Counted from the first letter of the stretch, positions 1 to 10,398 are shown. The stretch: 64,000 nucleotides of DNA from an uncultured Eggerthella sp. (GCA_900538545.1 UPYK01000005.1:56356-120355), one strand, 5' to 3'. Program-made: numbers and translations. The notes: a model not told the origin generated them from the letters alone.

Positions 1-429
1 GCCGAGGTCCTGCCAGATCTCGATCGTCTCATCGTCATCTTCGAACACGGTGAAATAGAGCTTCTCAAGCGGAAGACCGAGCACCTCGGTCGAGAATTCG
101 AGCGCCCAGGCGCACATCTCCTTCTTGAAGTATTCGCCGAAGGAGAAGTTGCCGAGCATCTCGAAGAAGCTCAGGTGGCGCCCGGTGGTACCGATGATAT
201 CGATATCGTTGGTACGCACGCACTTCTGCACGGTAGTGGTGCCGATGTAGGGTGCTTCCAGATGCTTTTGCTGCAGGAAGTAGGGCTTGAATTGGACCAT
301 GCCCGCTGCGGTGAGCAGGAGCGATGGGTCGTCGGGAATAAGTGAAGAAGAAGGCATGCGCTTGCACCCCTTCTCCTCAAAAAACTTCAGATACTTTTCG
401 CGGATCTCCGCCGTGGTCATATATTCCAT
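1..429 (-). CDS. alaS: Alanyl-tRNA synthetase, N-terminal part (runs off the window)
   Basis: The first 143 codons of a class II alanyl-tRNA synthetase, which charges tRNA-Ala in the cytoplasm. The reading begins MEYMTTAEIREKYLKFF and continues through the class II motifs typical of AlaRS (TAAGMVQFKPYF, then TTVQKCVRTNDID, then GRHLSFFEMLGNFSFG). The rest of the gene lies beyond base 1. Start 429 was preferred to the second ATG at 420 because a GAGAAAG stretch lies 7 bases upstream of it; the second start would remove only three residues. It is the last visible gene of the minus-strand run rarA, DUF948, AI-2E permease, alaS. Confidence 0.95.
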   Translation of the reverse strand, partial: MEYMTTAEIREKYLKFFEEKGCKRMPSSSLIPDDPSLLLTAAGMVQFKPYFLQQKHLEAPYIGTTTVQKCVRTNDIDIIGTTGRHLSFFEMLGNFSFGEYFKKEMCAWALEFSTEVLGLPLEKLYFTVFEDDDETIEIWQDLG

Positions 430-500
430 GGACACACTTTCTCGTGGATAGGACGAATGGAAAATCTTTGCTTTTGCATCATACAACAGAGCAGCGTGAT

Positions 501-1781
501 TCAGTGCTTTTGGTTCTTGCTATCAACCCTAACGGGCGCCATTTCACCCGTTGCATCGGCGAGCGGGTTAGGAGTGTCTGAAGAATCTCCTTTGAAGAAG
601 ACTCCTTCGGGGTCAAGGATAGAACGACCGGTCTTCTTCTCGAAGTAGTACACGAAGATCGATTTGGCAGCGGCTGCAAGCGGAATGGAGAGCAGCATTC
701 CGATGAAGCTGCCGATGAATCCGCTCATCGCCCAACCGAGCGCTGAGCCGATCATGAGGGCGAGGATAACGAGCGCTGGGTGGATGTCGACCGAATTCGA
801 CATGAGCTTCGGCGAGATGAAGGTATAGACGATCTGCTGCACGATAACGGTGTAGACGATCGCAATGATGCAGATGAGCGGACTGATGAAGATACCCGTG
901 ATGCCCGCGAGCGCACCGCCCAACCACGGACCGATAACCGGGATGATATTGAGCACGCCAGTGATCAGACCAAGTGCAGCAGCACTGGGCAGACCCATGA
1001 TCGCAAAGCCAATGCCGCATCCAACTGCGATGATGCCACATTGGATGAGCGTTGCTTTGATGTAGCCCCCTACCACGCGCGTGAACGTGATCTCGAGCAT
1101 AACAAGGTCTTCGCCATGATTCTTGCCGAGCAAACGATAGATCTCTTTATTGAGCGCCGGCAATTCGAGCAGGATCCAGAACGCAACGACAAGCGCGAAG
1201 CCCACGACCAACAGCGTATTGGCAACACCTGAACCAACTGCAGCAACTCCCTGCGCACTCTGAGAAGCAACAGAGGATGCCCAGCTGGAAAGCGAAGCGA
1301 ACGCGCTGTTCATATACTCCTTGATAGTGGCATCTTGGAAGAAAGAAGCGTACTGCTCGTAGACATGATTCCACCACTCGCTCACTTGCGAGATGTACGT
1401 AGGAACGCTTTGGATGAGCGAATCGAACTGATTGCCCACACCGAACAAGGGCGAGAACATGAGGAAGATACAGGCTGCGAGCACAAGGAGCATGACCAGA
1501 TAGGCCACGATCGTGCCGATCAGCCGGTTCGCCCCCCGCTTCTCCAGCCCATCGACGATGCCGCGCAGGCAGAACACGATAACGACCGACCAAAGGATGA
1601 TACCGATTGGAATGGAGAGGATGTTCAGAACGACCGTGGTGTAATAGATGATGATGCCGCATAAAACGACGAGCGAGGCGATGAAGAACCACCGCCCCGC
1701 TTTCATCGTTTTCAGGCTTACCTCACGATACTCTTTGTCTTCAGTATCCAACGAACTGCTCGTCGGATCGACATGCTTCAT
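501..1781 (-). CDS. AI-2E family transporter (YhhT/PerM type permease)
   Basis: A 426-residue polytopic membrane protein of the AI-2E transporter (PerM/YhhT) family. It has a cytoplasmic N-terminus of about 25 residues, hydrophobic segments near residues 30-75, a large soluble stretch after the third helix (about 110-190), and a C-terminal helix bundle holding the family-typical IPVIGPWLGG. Members have been linked to autoinducer-2 export or Na+/H+ antiport; the substrate cannot be told from sequence. The ATG at 1781 follows AAGGAA at 7 bases. It lies 20 bases downstream of the DUF948-like gene and upstream of alaS, so the three are probably co-transcribed. Confidence 0.85.
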   Translation of the reverse strand: MKHVDPTSSSLDTEDKEYREVSLKTMKAGRWFFIASLVVLCGIIIYYTTVVLNILSIPIGIILWSVVIVFCLRGIVDGLEKRGANRLIGTIVAYLVMLLVLAACIFLMFSPLFGVGNQFDSLIQSVPTYISQVSEWWNHVYEQYASFFQDATIKEYMNSAFASLSSWASSVASQSAQGVAAVGSGVANTLLVVGFALVVAFWILLELPALNKEIYRLLGKNHGEDLVMLEITFTRVVGGYIKATLIQCGIIAVGCGIGFAIMGLPSAAALGLITGVLNIIPVIGPWLGGALAGITGIFISPLICIIAIVYTVIVQQIVYTFISPKLMSNSVDIHPALVILALMIGSALGWAMSGFIGSFIGMLLSIPLAAAAKSIFVYYFEKKTGRSILDPEGVFFKGDSSDTPNPLADATGEMAPVRVDSKNQKH

Positions 1782-1801
1782 GTTGGTATTCCTTCGTGTT
1801 A

Positions 1802-2419
1802 CTAGTTTGCGCCTGCGTCTGCGTTAGCCTTGATGAAGACCGCTTCTTTAAGATTCGCAGCCGTCCTGTTCGTTTCTTCGGCCGCCTTATCGCGCGCTTC
1901 CTGCGCTGCTTCGCGATCAGCTGCACGCTGAGCGTTGTCGGCCTGCATATCGGCAACCTTCTCGCCCACGATCTCAAGGCCATTATCGACATTGGTGAGC
2001 ACCACGCCTGCCGTGCCTTCGGCATTCTTCACCGGACTGATCTTCTCGCGGATGGCAGACGTTGCCTTCGCAATGATACCCAGCGGCGCTTGCGTGACCT
2101 TGTCGACCGAGCTCGTTGCTTTGGAAACATTGCCCGTGATCTTGTTCACATCTTCCATGATCTGATCGATGCGCATGATCTGCAGGTTCGCACCATCGAT
2201 CGTGAGCGTGATGCGATCCATGAGCGGATCGACGCGCCCGACGATGGGCTTAGCCTGCTTGATGAGATCAGCAGCATCATCGAGCATGGGATTGACCTTT
2301 TCATTCACGGTGTTGCGAATGATCTTGACGAGGATATACAAGAAATATGCAAGGGCCAGGAGCGCAACCGCACCAGCCAGGCACAGGATGAATAGTCCAA
2401 CCGGAATGAGATTCTCCAT
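1802..2419 (-). CDS. DUF948-like single-pass membrane protein
   Basis: A 205-residue protein with one N-terminal transmembrane helix (about residues 4-31) followed by a long, probably helical, soluble part with repeated D/T/V-rich heptad-like stretches (DDAADLIKQAKPIVGRVDPL). This is the architecture of DUF948 general-stress-like proteins, whose function is unknown. The C-terminal 50 residues are Ala/Glu/Arg rich and likely coiled coil. The ATG at 2419 has AAAGG 7 bases upstream. It lies between rarA (45 bp upstream) and the AI-2E permease (20 bp downstream), consistent with one operon. Confidence 0.7.
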   Translation of the reverse strand: MENLIPVGLFILCLAGAVALLALAYFLYILVKIIRNTVNEKVNPMLDDAADLIKQAKPIVGRVDPLMDRITLTIDGANLQIMRIDQIMEDVNKITGNVSKATSSVDKVTQAPLGIIAKATSAIREKISPVKNAEGTAGVVLTNVDNGLEIVGEKVADMQADNAQRAADREAAQEARDKAAEETNRTAANLKEAVFIKANADAGAN

Positions 2420-2464
2420 ATCGACACCTTTCCTTCCAATCCAAATTTTCTCGATTATACCCTT

Positions 2465-3769
2465 TTATAGGCCTGAAAAGTCTTTCGTCGAGTAATCAAT
2501 ACGGTAACGTTCCCACCCTCGATCGCTCGGCGTGAAGAAACACCCGCGCTCGAGGCCATCAGGAAGATATTGCTGTTCAACATAGGCTCCAGGATAGTTA
2601 TGCGGATAGAGATACGCACCGTACTCTTCGCTGCCTGGACGATGACGATCGCGCAAATGATTCGGTACCGCCCGCGCAGGCCCTTTCTTCACTTCGGCGA
2701 GCGCGTTGAAGTACGCCTGCGAGGACGCATTCGATTTGGGAGCGAGCGCCATATAGACTGCCGCCTGGGCAAGATTGATGCCGCATTCGGGATACCCTAT
2801 CACCTCAGCTGCTCTGAATGCGGCCTCAGCGACAAGGAGCGCTTGCGGGTCGGCATTGCCGATATCTTCCGAGGCTAAGATGAAGATGCGACGCGCGATG
2901 AACTTCGGGTCTTCCCCGCCGTCGATCATGCGGGCAAGCCAGTAGAGCGCTGCATCAGGATCGGAGCCGCGCATCGACTTGATGAACGCCGAGATGATGT
3001 CGTAGTGCATGTCGCGATCCTTGTCGTAGGGCAAGCTGTGCTGCGGCATGGCGACCTCGACCATTTCGCGCGTGATCTCGTGAGCGTTCTGCGCCCGAGC
3101 CACATCGGAAGCGAGCGAAAGCGTGGTGAGCGCCGCGCGCGCATCACCGGCACACAGGGTAAGGATCGCATCGGCTGCCTGATCCGAAAGCGTATAGGCA
3201 TCGCCGAGACCGCGATCGTCCACGAGCGCTGCGCCGAGGATCTCGCGGATGTTATCGTCGGAAAGGCTGTGCAGCTCGATCAAGCGCGAACGGGAGAGCA
3301 GCGCAGAATTCACCTCGAAGAACGGGTTTTCCGTCGTTGCGCCGATGAGCACCACGATGCCGTCCTCCACCGCATGGAGCAACGCGTCTTGCTGGGCGCG
3401 ATTGAAGCGGTGGATCTCGTCGATGAACAGGATGGTGCGCAGGTTGCGATGGACCAGGCGCTCGTCGGCTTCCGCGATGACCTTACGCAGATCCGACACC
3501 GTGCCGCCGATGGCAGAGACCTCTACGAACGTAGCATGTGTGGAGTGCGCGATCACGCGAGCGAGTGAAGTCTTGCCGGTACCTGCGGGCCCATAGAGGA
3601 TGATGGAAGAGAGCGTGTCGTTCTCGATCGCTGCCCTAAGCCAGGTGCCTTCGCCGACCGCCTCCTGCTGTCCGACGAGCTCGTCGAGCGTGCGCGGACG
3701 CATACGCACGGCAAGCGGCGCGTGAGCAAGGCGCGTTTCATCTTCCATCTGGGTAAAGAGCGTATCCAT
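2465..3769 (-). CDS. rarA: Replication-associated recombination protein A (RarA/MgsA)
   Basis: An AAA+ ATPase of the RarA/MgsA/WRNIP1 family, which acts at stalled forks and single-strand gaps and resembles clamp-loader subunits. Visible are Walker A (GPAGTGKT, residues 60-67), Walker B (LFIDEIH), the sensor stretch GATTENPFFEVNSALLSRS, and the C-terminal tetramerisation domain (QAAVYMALAPKSNASSQAY). The start was set at the third in-frame ATG (3769), giving 434 residues, because AAAGGAG lies 4-5 bases upstream of it; the ATGs at 3790 and 3784 overlap or precede that site. First gene of the run leading to alaS. Confidence 0.93.
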   Translation of the reverse strand: MDTLFTQMEDETRLAHAPLAVRMRPRTLDELVGQQEAVGEGTWLRAAIENDTLSSIILYGPAGTGKTSLARVIAHSTHATFVEVSAIGGTVSDLRKVIAEADERLVHRNLRTILFIDEIHRFNRAQQDALLHAVEDGIVVLIGATTENPFFEVNSALLSRSRLIELHSLSDDNIREILGAALVDDRGLGDAYTLSDQAADAILTLCAGDARAALTTLSLASDVARAQNAHEITREMVEVAMPQHSLPYDKDRDMHYDIISAFIKSMRGSDPDAALYWLARMIDGGEDPKFIARRIFILASEDIGNADPQALLVAEAAFRAAEVIGYPECGINLAQAAVYMALAPKSNASSQAYFNALAEVKKGPARAVPNHLRDRHRPGSEEYGAYLYPHNYPGAYVEQQYLPDGLERGCFFTPSDRGWERYRIDYSTKDFSGL

Positions 3770-3853
3770 AGCTCTCCTTTTCATGTTCATTCTTCGGCTA
3801 GCTTACGCCGAGCCACCGTGAATTGCTACTCGCAACCTTTTGCGTGAGCGCTC

Positions 3854-6800
3854 TTAGCTCTTGCGCGCCTCATACGCGGACAATACCGCCGCTTCGAGCG
3901 CTGCGCGCTCTTCGGCCGTGAAGCAATAAGGCACCACCTGCGGCTGTGCGGGATCGCTCTTGCTCGTGCGCTCCACACGAATGAAGTGCGCCTCGACCGT
4001 CTCGAAGCCCTGCCGCATGAGCGCAAGCGCATAGCATTGTGCCTGCAGGAGATGCTTCTCATGCAATTGTTCAGGCGTTTCTTCGTCCGAACCTCCGGTC
4101 TTGTAGTCGATGAAGAACGCATGATCCTTATCGGCTTCGCTCACAGCAAGGCCATCGATCTCGCCTTCAAGATAGAGGGGTCGCTCGCCCGAGCTGATCT
4201 CGAGCATGAAGGGAACCTCCGCATAGATATGCTCGCAGGCAAAGAAGCGCTTACAGAGATCGCTCGCGAACCAGCGTTGCGTTGCTTCGTTCAAGCGCTT
4301 TTCTTGCGGCTGAGATAGGTCACCGAGCTTGACCTGTGCGACGAACGCAGACGCGGGCAGTTCAGGCACGATACCCACCTCTCTGCGCGATTCGATCGCC
4401 CGCTGGGCCAAACGGTGGAACGCCGTGCCGAGCGCCGTTGCGCTCTGTTGCTTCACGAGCGCTGCCACATCTTCAGGGAACATCTCTTCATCTTCATCTA
4501 AAACAGCTACTGGTGCGCTACTATCCTCAAGGCCACTCGCGACAGAAGCTTCTTCTTCGAAGACCTCATCGCACGATGCGCTCGCAAAGCCTTTGCCATG
4601 GCTACTAGCAAGAGCAGAATAGGAAACCACTCGATCGCGATCGCTCTGCACTCCTCCGGGTACAAGCACGCCTTCATGCGCAACAGGCACGATGAACTCG
4701 CTTATCTCGGCAGGCTGTTTCTGCGTGCCCTTCGGCTTTTCTACCAACGCCTCATGATGAACGCGTGCGCAGGCAGACCCTCCATAGTCGAAGGAAAAGG
4801 ACTTCCTATCAGGTGTCAGGTCCCACTGCAAGACATTATGGAGCAGTTCGAACACCCCTTTATAGGCGAACTTAGTACTGCCCCTATTGGTCAAAGAAAG
4901 GAAGAGCGATTTGCTCGCACGCGTTAGAGCAACGTAGAGCAGTCGCAGCGCATCGTCGAGCGCACCCTGAGCAATGCGCGCATCGAGCACGTATGCTATC
5001 TGATCACTCGACAGACCATCAACATCGAGCGTGTCAGAAAACGCTTCTGAGCTATGGTCTGTCAGATAGTCTTTGAGCAGTTCATAGGTTTTCTTCGGCG
5101 AATCAGAGCTCGTGGTCTCAACTCCAGGCAAGTTCGGCGGATCTTCAGACAACTTCGGTTCAAGGGCGAGGATGACTCGCTCGCCCACCGTTTCCATGGG
5201 AAGCTTAGTGGACTTAGGTAATCCTTCATGCGGCTCTGCCACCGCAACGTGATCGAATTCAAGACCTTTGCTCGAATGGATGGTCATGATCCGTACGAAA
5301 TTGCTTCTGCTCGTAGATAACACTCCGGGCTTTTCTTTAGAGGTTGCCAGGAAATCGGAGAAACGCCGGGCAAGATGCGGGATGCTGCACGCTTGCTGTT
5401 GCCAAGTAAGAACGATCTCGAGCGCTTTGAATATATTGCCCGCCACCGCTTGACCATCGCTCCCAGCAGCTTGCAAGCGATAGAGCCATCCAGAATCTTT
5501 CATGAGAGAATACAGCGCCTGGTAAAGACCTTCGTCACTAGCCTTGACGCGCAGTGCTTGCATAAGGCGAAGCGAGCGAAGCAGCTCTTCGCACTGAACG
5601 GACGAAAGGCAGAAGCACCCCATCAGACCAAGCACAACCTCTTCACCTTCGGTCAGCAGCATGTCTGCAAGATACCAGAATCGTTGCGCGAACGAAGCAC
5701 GTCTTGCAAGTTTGACACCATTGCCATCATCGGGCACAACGAAGTGCGCAAGCGCAAAGAGCGCATCGTCCCCCAGGTTGAACAGCGGCGAAGAGAGCAC
5801 CGTATAAAGATCGCTTGAAGCGCGCTTATCAGCCATGACCGCTATAAGCGCTTCTATCAGTTGCACTTCGGGTGCCGAAGCGAACACCGAACCACCCGAG
5901 ATGATGCTTTCAAATCCTTCTTCAGCTAACGCATCGATATAGAGCGCCACGTTGTTCATTCCTCCCAGAAGGATCGCCATATCCGCAGGGGAAGCTCCTT
6001 CGGCGCGCAAAGAAGCAAAATGCGCTGCTATACGCTTTGCCCCCAACCTACGAGCATCATCGATTCCTCCCCCCTTGCTCCAAGTTTCGATAACGTCCAC
6101 TTCAATACGAGGTCGTTCTTCGAAGAGAGGATCTAGATCTTTGCTCACGGCACCTTGCGGACGAAGCGCAAGGAAGCGATCCCCGAAGAATTCAGGGCGA
6201 GAGAAGATAGTTTCGACGAAAGCGAGCACATCGCCATGACTTCTGAAATTATCAGGGAGCGAAAGCGCCTGAAGACTCGCATGCGCTTGCTGTTGCATGA
6301 CGCGATGATCGAAGAAAACCTCAACATCGGCCCCACGAAAGCGATAGAGTGTTTGCTGCGCATCGCCTACCGTCATCACATTCGCCCCGTGATCGCGCGA
6401 AAGCTTGTCGATGATAGAAACTTGAAGCAGGTCAGTATCTTGGAATTCATCCACCATGATCAGCTTGAAGCGCTGTTGATAGGTGCGCGCAATAGAAGGA
6501 TGGTGCTCAAGCGCCTGGTTGCAGGCACGCAAAAGATCGGCATTATCGAGCCGATCGCTGCCCTTCAGCTGCTGATACACACGATCGACCAGACGCGTAA
6601 GCGTGAGCAGATCAGCGGAGAGGCGAGCAGAAGCATCCGCGATGGCAGCATGAGCAATTTCAGCGTATTCGCTACGGTAGCACTCGAAAACTTCCGCATC
6701 AGGTTTTACCTTACCGCTCGAAGCTTTGAGCTTAGGAAACGAAAGCAGCACATCAAGATAGTCAAGACAAACTTGCGTGTTTGAAAAGTCGGTCTTCGAA

Positions 6801-7561
6801 GAATCAAACTGCTCAAGATAGTGGTGTGCTTCCGCGATGGCTGCCTGCAGCCCATCGACATTGTTCAGGATGACTTTGTTGGCTCCCTCACCCAGCGATC
6901 GAGCAAAGCGCTCATAATCCTGCGCCACCTCGATCATGCGACCCAGCGAACGCTGATGGTCGAATTCTGCCTGCGGTAGCACTACGCTTTCGAACCCTTG
7001 TGGCATAGCAAGCGTTTTTTCCCAGAGCTTCGTGAGCAGCATCGAAAGCGATTCGCCACCAAAAGGAGATTTCGTTTTGGGATACCAGTCGAAAAGCCTC
7101 TTGAGCGGGGTGTTGCCTTCATCCGAAATATCTTTGAGCACACTATCAAGCGCTTGATACCACAGCTCTTCTGATTCTGCTTTTTCGACAACCTCGAAAC
7201 CAGGATCGATGCCCAACTCGAGCGCGTGCTCTCGAAGGATGCGCGCGCACAGCCCATGAATCGTAGTGATCCAAGCATCTTCGATCATGAGCGCCTGTTC
7301 ATCGAGACCCTCCTGCTGAAGAAGCGAACGCACGCGCGATTTCATCTCAGCTGCACCCGATTTGCTGAAGGTGGTCGCAAGCACTTCGTCGATGCTGTCG
7401 ATGAACGCACCACTCGTGCCTGCTTCGCCCACTAACGCATATCCGATGCGATTGGTGAGCGTGAATGTCTTGCCGCTCCCTGCACCCGCAGAAACCGAAA
7501 GAGGCGCATCGAGCGTAGTGATGATCTGCTGCTGTGATGAAGTAGCACTACTAAGATCCAT
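3854..7561 (-). CDS. addA: AddA-type UvrD helicase/nuclease (double-strand break repair)
   Basis: A 1235-residue superfamily 1 helicase with a C-terminal RecB-like nuclease, the AddA subunit of the AddAB complex that resects double-strand breaks. Seen in order: Walker A AGAGSGKT (residues 25-32), Walker B DEFQDTD (about 371-377), helicase motif V HSSKGLEFD, motif VI LLYVALTRASKS, and a nuclease core with GEIDGL followed by IDYKTG. The start at 7561 was chosen over the upstream 7630 because AGAGGG lies 3 bases ahead and the start then overlaps the stop of addB by 11 bases, as expected for translational coupling. The longer reading would run deep into addB. Confidence 0.9.
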   Translation of the reverse strand: MDLSSATSSQQQIITTLDAPLSVSAGAGSGKTFTLTNRIGYALVGEAGTSGAFIDSIDEVLATTFSKSGAAEMKSRVRSLLQQEGLDEQALMIEDAWITTIHGLCARILREHALELGIDPGFEVVEKAESEELWYQALDSVLKDISDEGNTPLKRLFDWYPKTKSPFGGESLSMLLTKLWEKTLAMPQGFESVVLPQAEFDHQRSLGRMIEVAQDYERFARSLGEGANKVILNNVDGLQAAIAEAHHYLEQFDSSKTDFSNTQVCLDYLDVLLSFPKLKASSGKVKPDAEVFECYRSEYAEIAHAAIADASARLSADLLTLTRLVDRVYQQLKGSDRLDNADLLRACNQALEHHPSIARTYQQRFKLIMVDEFQDTDLLQVSIIDKLSRDHGANVMTVGDAQQTLYRFRGADVEVFFDHRVMQQQAHASLQALSLPDNFRSHGDVLAFVETIFSRPEFFGDRFLALRPQGAVSKDLDPLFEERPRIEVDVIETWSKGGGIDDARRLGAKRIAAHFASLRAEGASPADMAILLGGMNNVALYIDALAEEGFESIISGGSVFASAPEVQLIEALIAVMADKRASSDLYTVLSSPLFNLGDDALFALAHFVVPDDGNGVKLARRASFAQRFWYLADMLLTEGEEVVLGLMGCFCLSSVQCEELLRSLRLMQALRVKASDEGLYQALYSLMKDSGWLYRLQAAGSDGQAVAGNIFKALEIVLTWQQQACSIPHLARRFSDFLATSKEKPGVLSTSRSNFVRIMTIHSSKGLEFDHVAVAEPHEGLPKSTKLPMETVGERVILALEPKLSEDPPNLPGVETTSSDSPKKTYELLKDYLTDHSSEAFSDTLDVDGLSSDQIAYVLDARIAQGALDDALRLLYVALTRASKSLFLSLTNRGSTKFAYKGVFELLHNVLQWDLTPDRKSFSFDYGGSACARVHHEALVEKPKGTQKQPAEISEFIVPVAHEGVLVPGGVQSDRDRVVSYSALASSHGKGFASASCDEVFEEEASVASGLEDSSAPVAVLDEDEEMFPEDVAALVKQQSATALGTAFHRLAQRAIESRREVGIVPELPASAFVAQVKLGDLSQPQEKRLNEATQRWFASDLCKRFFACEHIYAEVPFMLEISSGERPLYLEGEIDGLAVSEADKDHAFFIDYKTGGSDEETPEQLHEKHLLQAQCYALALMRQGFETVEAHFIRVERTSKSDPAQPQVVPYCFTAEERAALEAAVLSAYEARKS

Positions 7562-10292
7562 TTGCCCTCTTTTCGCAATAGAGCACCGGACAATAGGTGC
7601 AAGCGTCCTTGGTGCGAGGATCGGGAGCAACGTCTCCGGATTCCATACGTTCGATCGTGCGAGCGATATCCTCTTCGACGAGATCGAGATATGACTCGAA
7701 ATTGCCTTTTACACAGCTCGAACGTGAGAGCGTTTCGCTTTCGATGAGCGTTTGAGCAATTGAGCCACGCATCAAGGCTTGTTCGTTCTTTGCGCTATAG
7801 CTCAAGTAAAGAGCTGCTTTAGGCTGCAGCCCCTCTTTGCGACGCAATGTTTGAGCATAGATGAGCGCTTGGATCTTCTCAGGACTTTCAAAGGACTCCC
7901 CTTCGTCCAATGCATCAGGATCGAAACCAGCGGCATACTTCGCAATAGAGCCTTTGTAGTCGATCACGATGAAATTTCCTTTGTCATCCACATCGACACG
8001 ATCGATGCGCCCGTTGATGATCGCACCACCATAGGTAACTTTGTCTTCCGCACGTATGGCGTATTCATGGCTACGCACATGGAAGTCTTTAAATAGGTTC
8101 TGTTGAAAGGACAGGTTAGCAAGCAATTTGCTCTTCAGCTGTTCAAGTTCTTGGCGCTCCAATTCGCTCACCGCGATCAGGCGATCACCAGGCTGCATGC
8201 CTTTCTGCTCGTCTGCATATTCTTCGAAGACGCTCGCCAGCAACTCTTGTGCAAGAGGCAGCGTTTCTGGAGTAACGCGATCATACCCTTGAAGCACCCA
8301 AGCTTCATAGAAGCGCTGGAACACCCCGTGCACGAAGGTCCCCATCTCGCGCCCGCCGAAAGCTTCACCTTCATCGTCCAAGCGAAGCTTGCGCTCTACG
8401 AACCACTTGTAGGGACAGCTACGATAGGTCTCGATGGCCGAAGGTGAAACAACTAGGCGTTCTATCCCTTCCTTGTCTTGCTCATACGTGAGCAGATGCA
8501 TACGATCTTCCGCGTTCAGAACACCACGCTCTGCTGGCATCTCCGCTTCCAACTCGACGGGCTGCAAGGATAGGCGTGATGCGCTATCGAACGCCTCCTC
8601 CCCTGCTTCGCGCACTTCCACAGGACAACCTGCAAGCGCTCGTTCGTTCATGAACGTTTCAAGGAAGAATGCCGGGTAGCATGATTCACCATTGCGGTCA
8701 TACCGCTCATACTCGAACACCACCTGCATGCAAGCAATGGCGCATGCACGCTTGAAACGCGCCTCGAGCGTCTCGATCGTATGGTCTTCGAAGGGAAGGC
8801 CATAGCGTTCGAGAAAATCGGAAAGCGTAGAGCGATGGATCTTGCCGCTATAGGATTCGTTGTTCAGTTCGGTAAGCACTACCTGATCGCAAGAATGCTT
8901 AGGGAGCGCCGAAGCTTGTTCGAATGTTGTGAACAGGATGCACGGCATTCCTGCATGATCACCTTCGAGAAACGATGGGATCTCTTCTGCCTCCACCAGA
9001 GCAGAACCTTCTTCTGCTTGCGCAAGGGAATAGCCATACGGAACGGATATACGCTCGGCCAGAGGAACCAATTCGTATGCATCGACCCCCAAGTCCGCTG
9101 CGTCAAAATAGAGCTGCTTCAAGCGAGCAATAGCCGCACGTTCGGCCACTTTTTGCGCTTCATCGAGATCAAGGCTATGGATCAACCCTTCGAAATAGGA
9201 AAGCACGATGCCGCCTTCGGTGTCCTCGAACAAGGATTCGAACACTCCGAAGTTCTTTGAAGATGCAAGCGCAGCATGAACGTCCTCGCGCGTAATGCTC
9301 CGATCGCTCCTGAAGGCGCTCGCAAGGCGCTCTGCCTGCGAAGGTGGAATCTGCGCATAGGGAGAGTTAAGGTAGAGAAGCGCTGCTTCCACCAATTCGT
9401 TGTAACTAGGTTGAGCCTGGTCATTTGCAATACTGGCAAGGGCACAATACGCCTGTCCGAAAAGCGTTTCGCGAAAGGTCTTTTGAGCATCGAGTATGAC
9501 CGTGTAACCCTGCGCACAGAGCGAATGCTTCAAAAGATCGCAGGCTACCACCGGGTTGGGTGAGGTAACAACAATGCGCGCTCCCGCTCCAACAGCACGT
9601 ATAGCATGATCGATCATGAATGCACGCACACTTGAACCTGCTGGCTTGAGCAATACGAACTCTTTCGAAGAAACCTCTTCACCTGTTGCCGCAGAAGCCC
9701 CATCGCCCCCACGTGAAGGAGCTTCGATCTGCGCTTGTTCGATGCGAACCTCTTTTGCTACCGCAGCCAAAAATGAACGATAGTAGATTGGCAGCTCGTC
9801 TTGAGTTCGAACGATGATGCTTCCCAGTTGCACGCACGATGCAAGCTGTTCGAGCGCTTGGACGGGCTCGATCAGCTGCGCTTGCACAAGAGCTTCTTTA
9901 TACTTCTTGATGAAACATACGATATCCCGATCGCTGGGCGTGAGATCGCTTTCGTGAGCACAGAGAAACGCTTCATCCACTTCGCAGAGGTACTCGCGCA
10001 AAAAACGAACGAGCAATTCAGCGGTTCCTGGAGAGTCAACCCAATCGCTCTGCTCCGCCAAGAGCTGCTTGATGATCAATCTGCGTTGGGTATCCGAGAT
10101 CAAGCGCTCACCACTACCCCACACTTCCCAGAGTTCTTCAACGAGCGCGCTTGGCGTGGTAACGTTCACACCCAATGCGCTGTCTGTCGTTTGCGCAGCA
10201 AGGCACTTGCGATAGCGTACGACCTCGGCTTGCGTGGAGAACAGTATGGTGGTTTCAGCGATCAATACGACTCTTTTCAAACGCGCGCTCAA
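7551..10292 (-). CDS. addB: AddB-type PD-(D/E)XK nuclease subunit
   Basis: A 913-residue partner of AddA. The N-terminal two thirds resemble an inactive helicase: no Walker A (GxGKT) is visible, unlike Bacillus AddB. The C-terminal third holds the nuclease domain (SPSAIETYRSCPYKWF, then GRIDRVDVD followed by VIDYKGS) and a terminal cysteine cluster CTYCPVLYC that, with the Cys of SCPYKWF, could hold a 4Fe-4S cluster as in AddB and Cas4 nucleases. The only in-frame start after the upstream stop is a TTG at 10292 with no good ribosome site; a TTG at 10265 preceded by AAAAGAG is an alternative. First gene of the addB-addA operon. Confidence 0.82.
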   Translation of the reverse strand: MSARLKRVVLIAETTILFSTQAEVVRYRKCLAAQTTDSALGVNVTTPSALVEELWEVWGSGERLISDTQRRLIIKQLLAEQSDWVDSPGTAELLVRFLREYLCEVDEAFLCAHESDLTPSDRDIVCFIKKYKEALVQAQLIEPVQALEQLASCVQLGSIIVRTQDELPIYYRSFLAAVAKEVRIEQAQIEAPSRGGDGASAATGEEVSSKEFVLLKPAGSSVRAFMIDHAIRAVGAGARIVVTSPNPVVACDLLKHSLCAQGYTVILDAQKTFRETLFGQAYCALASIANDQAQPSYNELVEAALLYLNSPYAQIPPSQAERLASAFRSDRSITREDVHAALASSKNFGVFESLFEDTEGGIVLSYFEGLIHSLDLDEAQKVAERAAIARLKQLYFDAADLGVDAYELVPLAERISVPYGYSLAQAEEGSALVEAEEIPSFLEGDHAGMPCILFTTFEQASALPKHSCDQVVLTELNNESYSGKIHRSTLSDFLERYGLPFEDHTIETLEARFKRACAIACMQVVFEYERYDRNGESCYPAFFLETFMNERALAGCPVEVREAGEEAFDSASRLSLQPVELEAEMPAERGVLNAEDRMHLLTYEQDKEGIERLVVSPSAIETYRSCPYKWFVERKLRLDDEGEAFGGREMGTFVHGVFQRFYEAWVLQGYDRVTPETLPLAQELLASVFEEYADEQKGMQPGDRLIAVSELERQELEQLKSKLLANLSFQQNLFKDFHVRSHEYAIRAEDKVTYGGAIINGRIDRVDVDDKGNFIVIDYKGSIAKYAAGFDPDALDEGESFESPEKIQALIYAQTLRRKEGLQPKAALYLSYSAKNEQALMRGSIAQTLIESETLSRSSCVKGNFESYLDLVEEDIARTIERMESGDVAPDPRTKDACTYCPVLYCEKRANGS

Positions 10293-10398
10293 GGCATGTT
10301 GGGCACGTACCTAACATGAAGGACTTCAAAGTAATGTTCATTTCATACGGAAATGAAACAACCACTTCATTTTAATTCAAACCTATTATAATGAGGGC

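Noticed and set aside
780..1232. Long plus-strand readings opposite the AI-2E, helicase, nrdD, activase, thrS and valS genes
   Set aside because: They are antisense shadows rich in Arg, Asp, His and Leu, with no domains and no ribosome sites.
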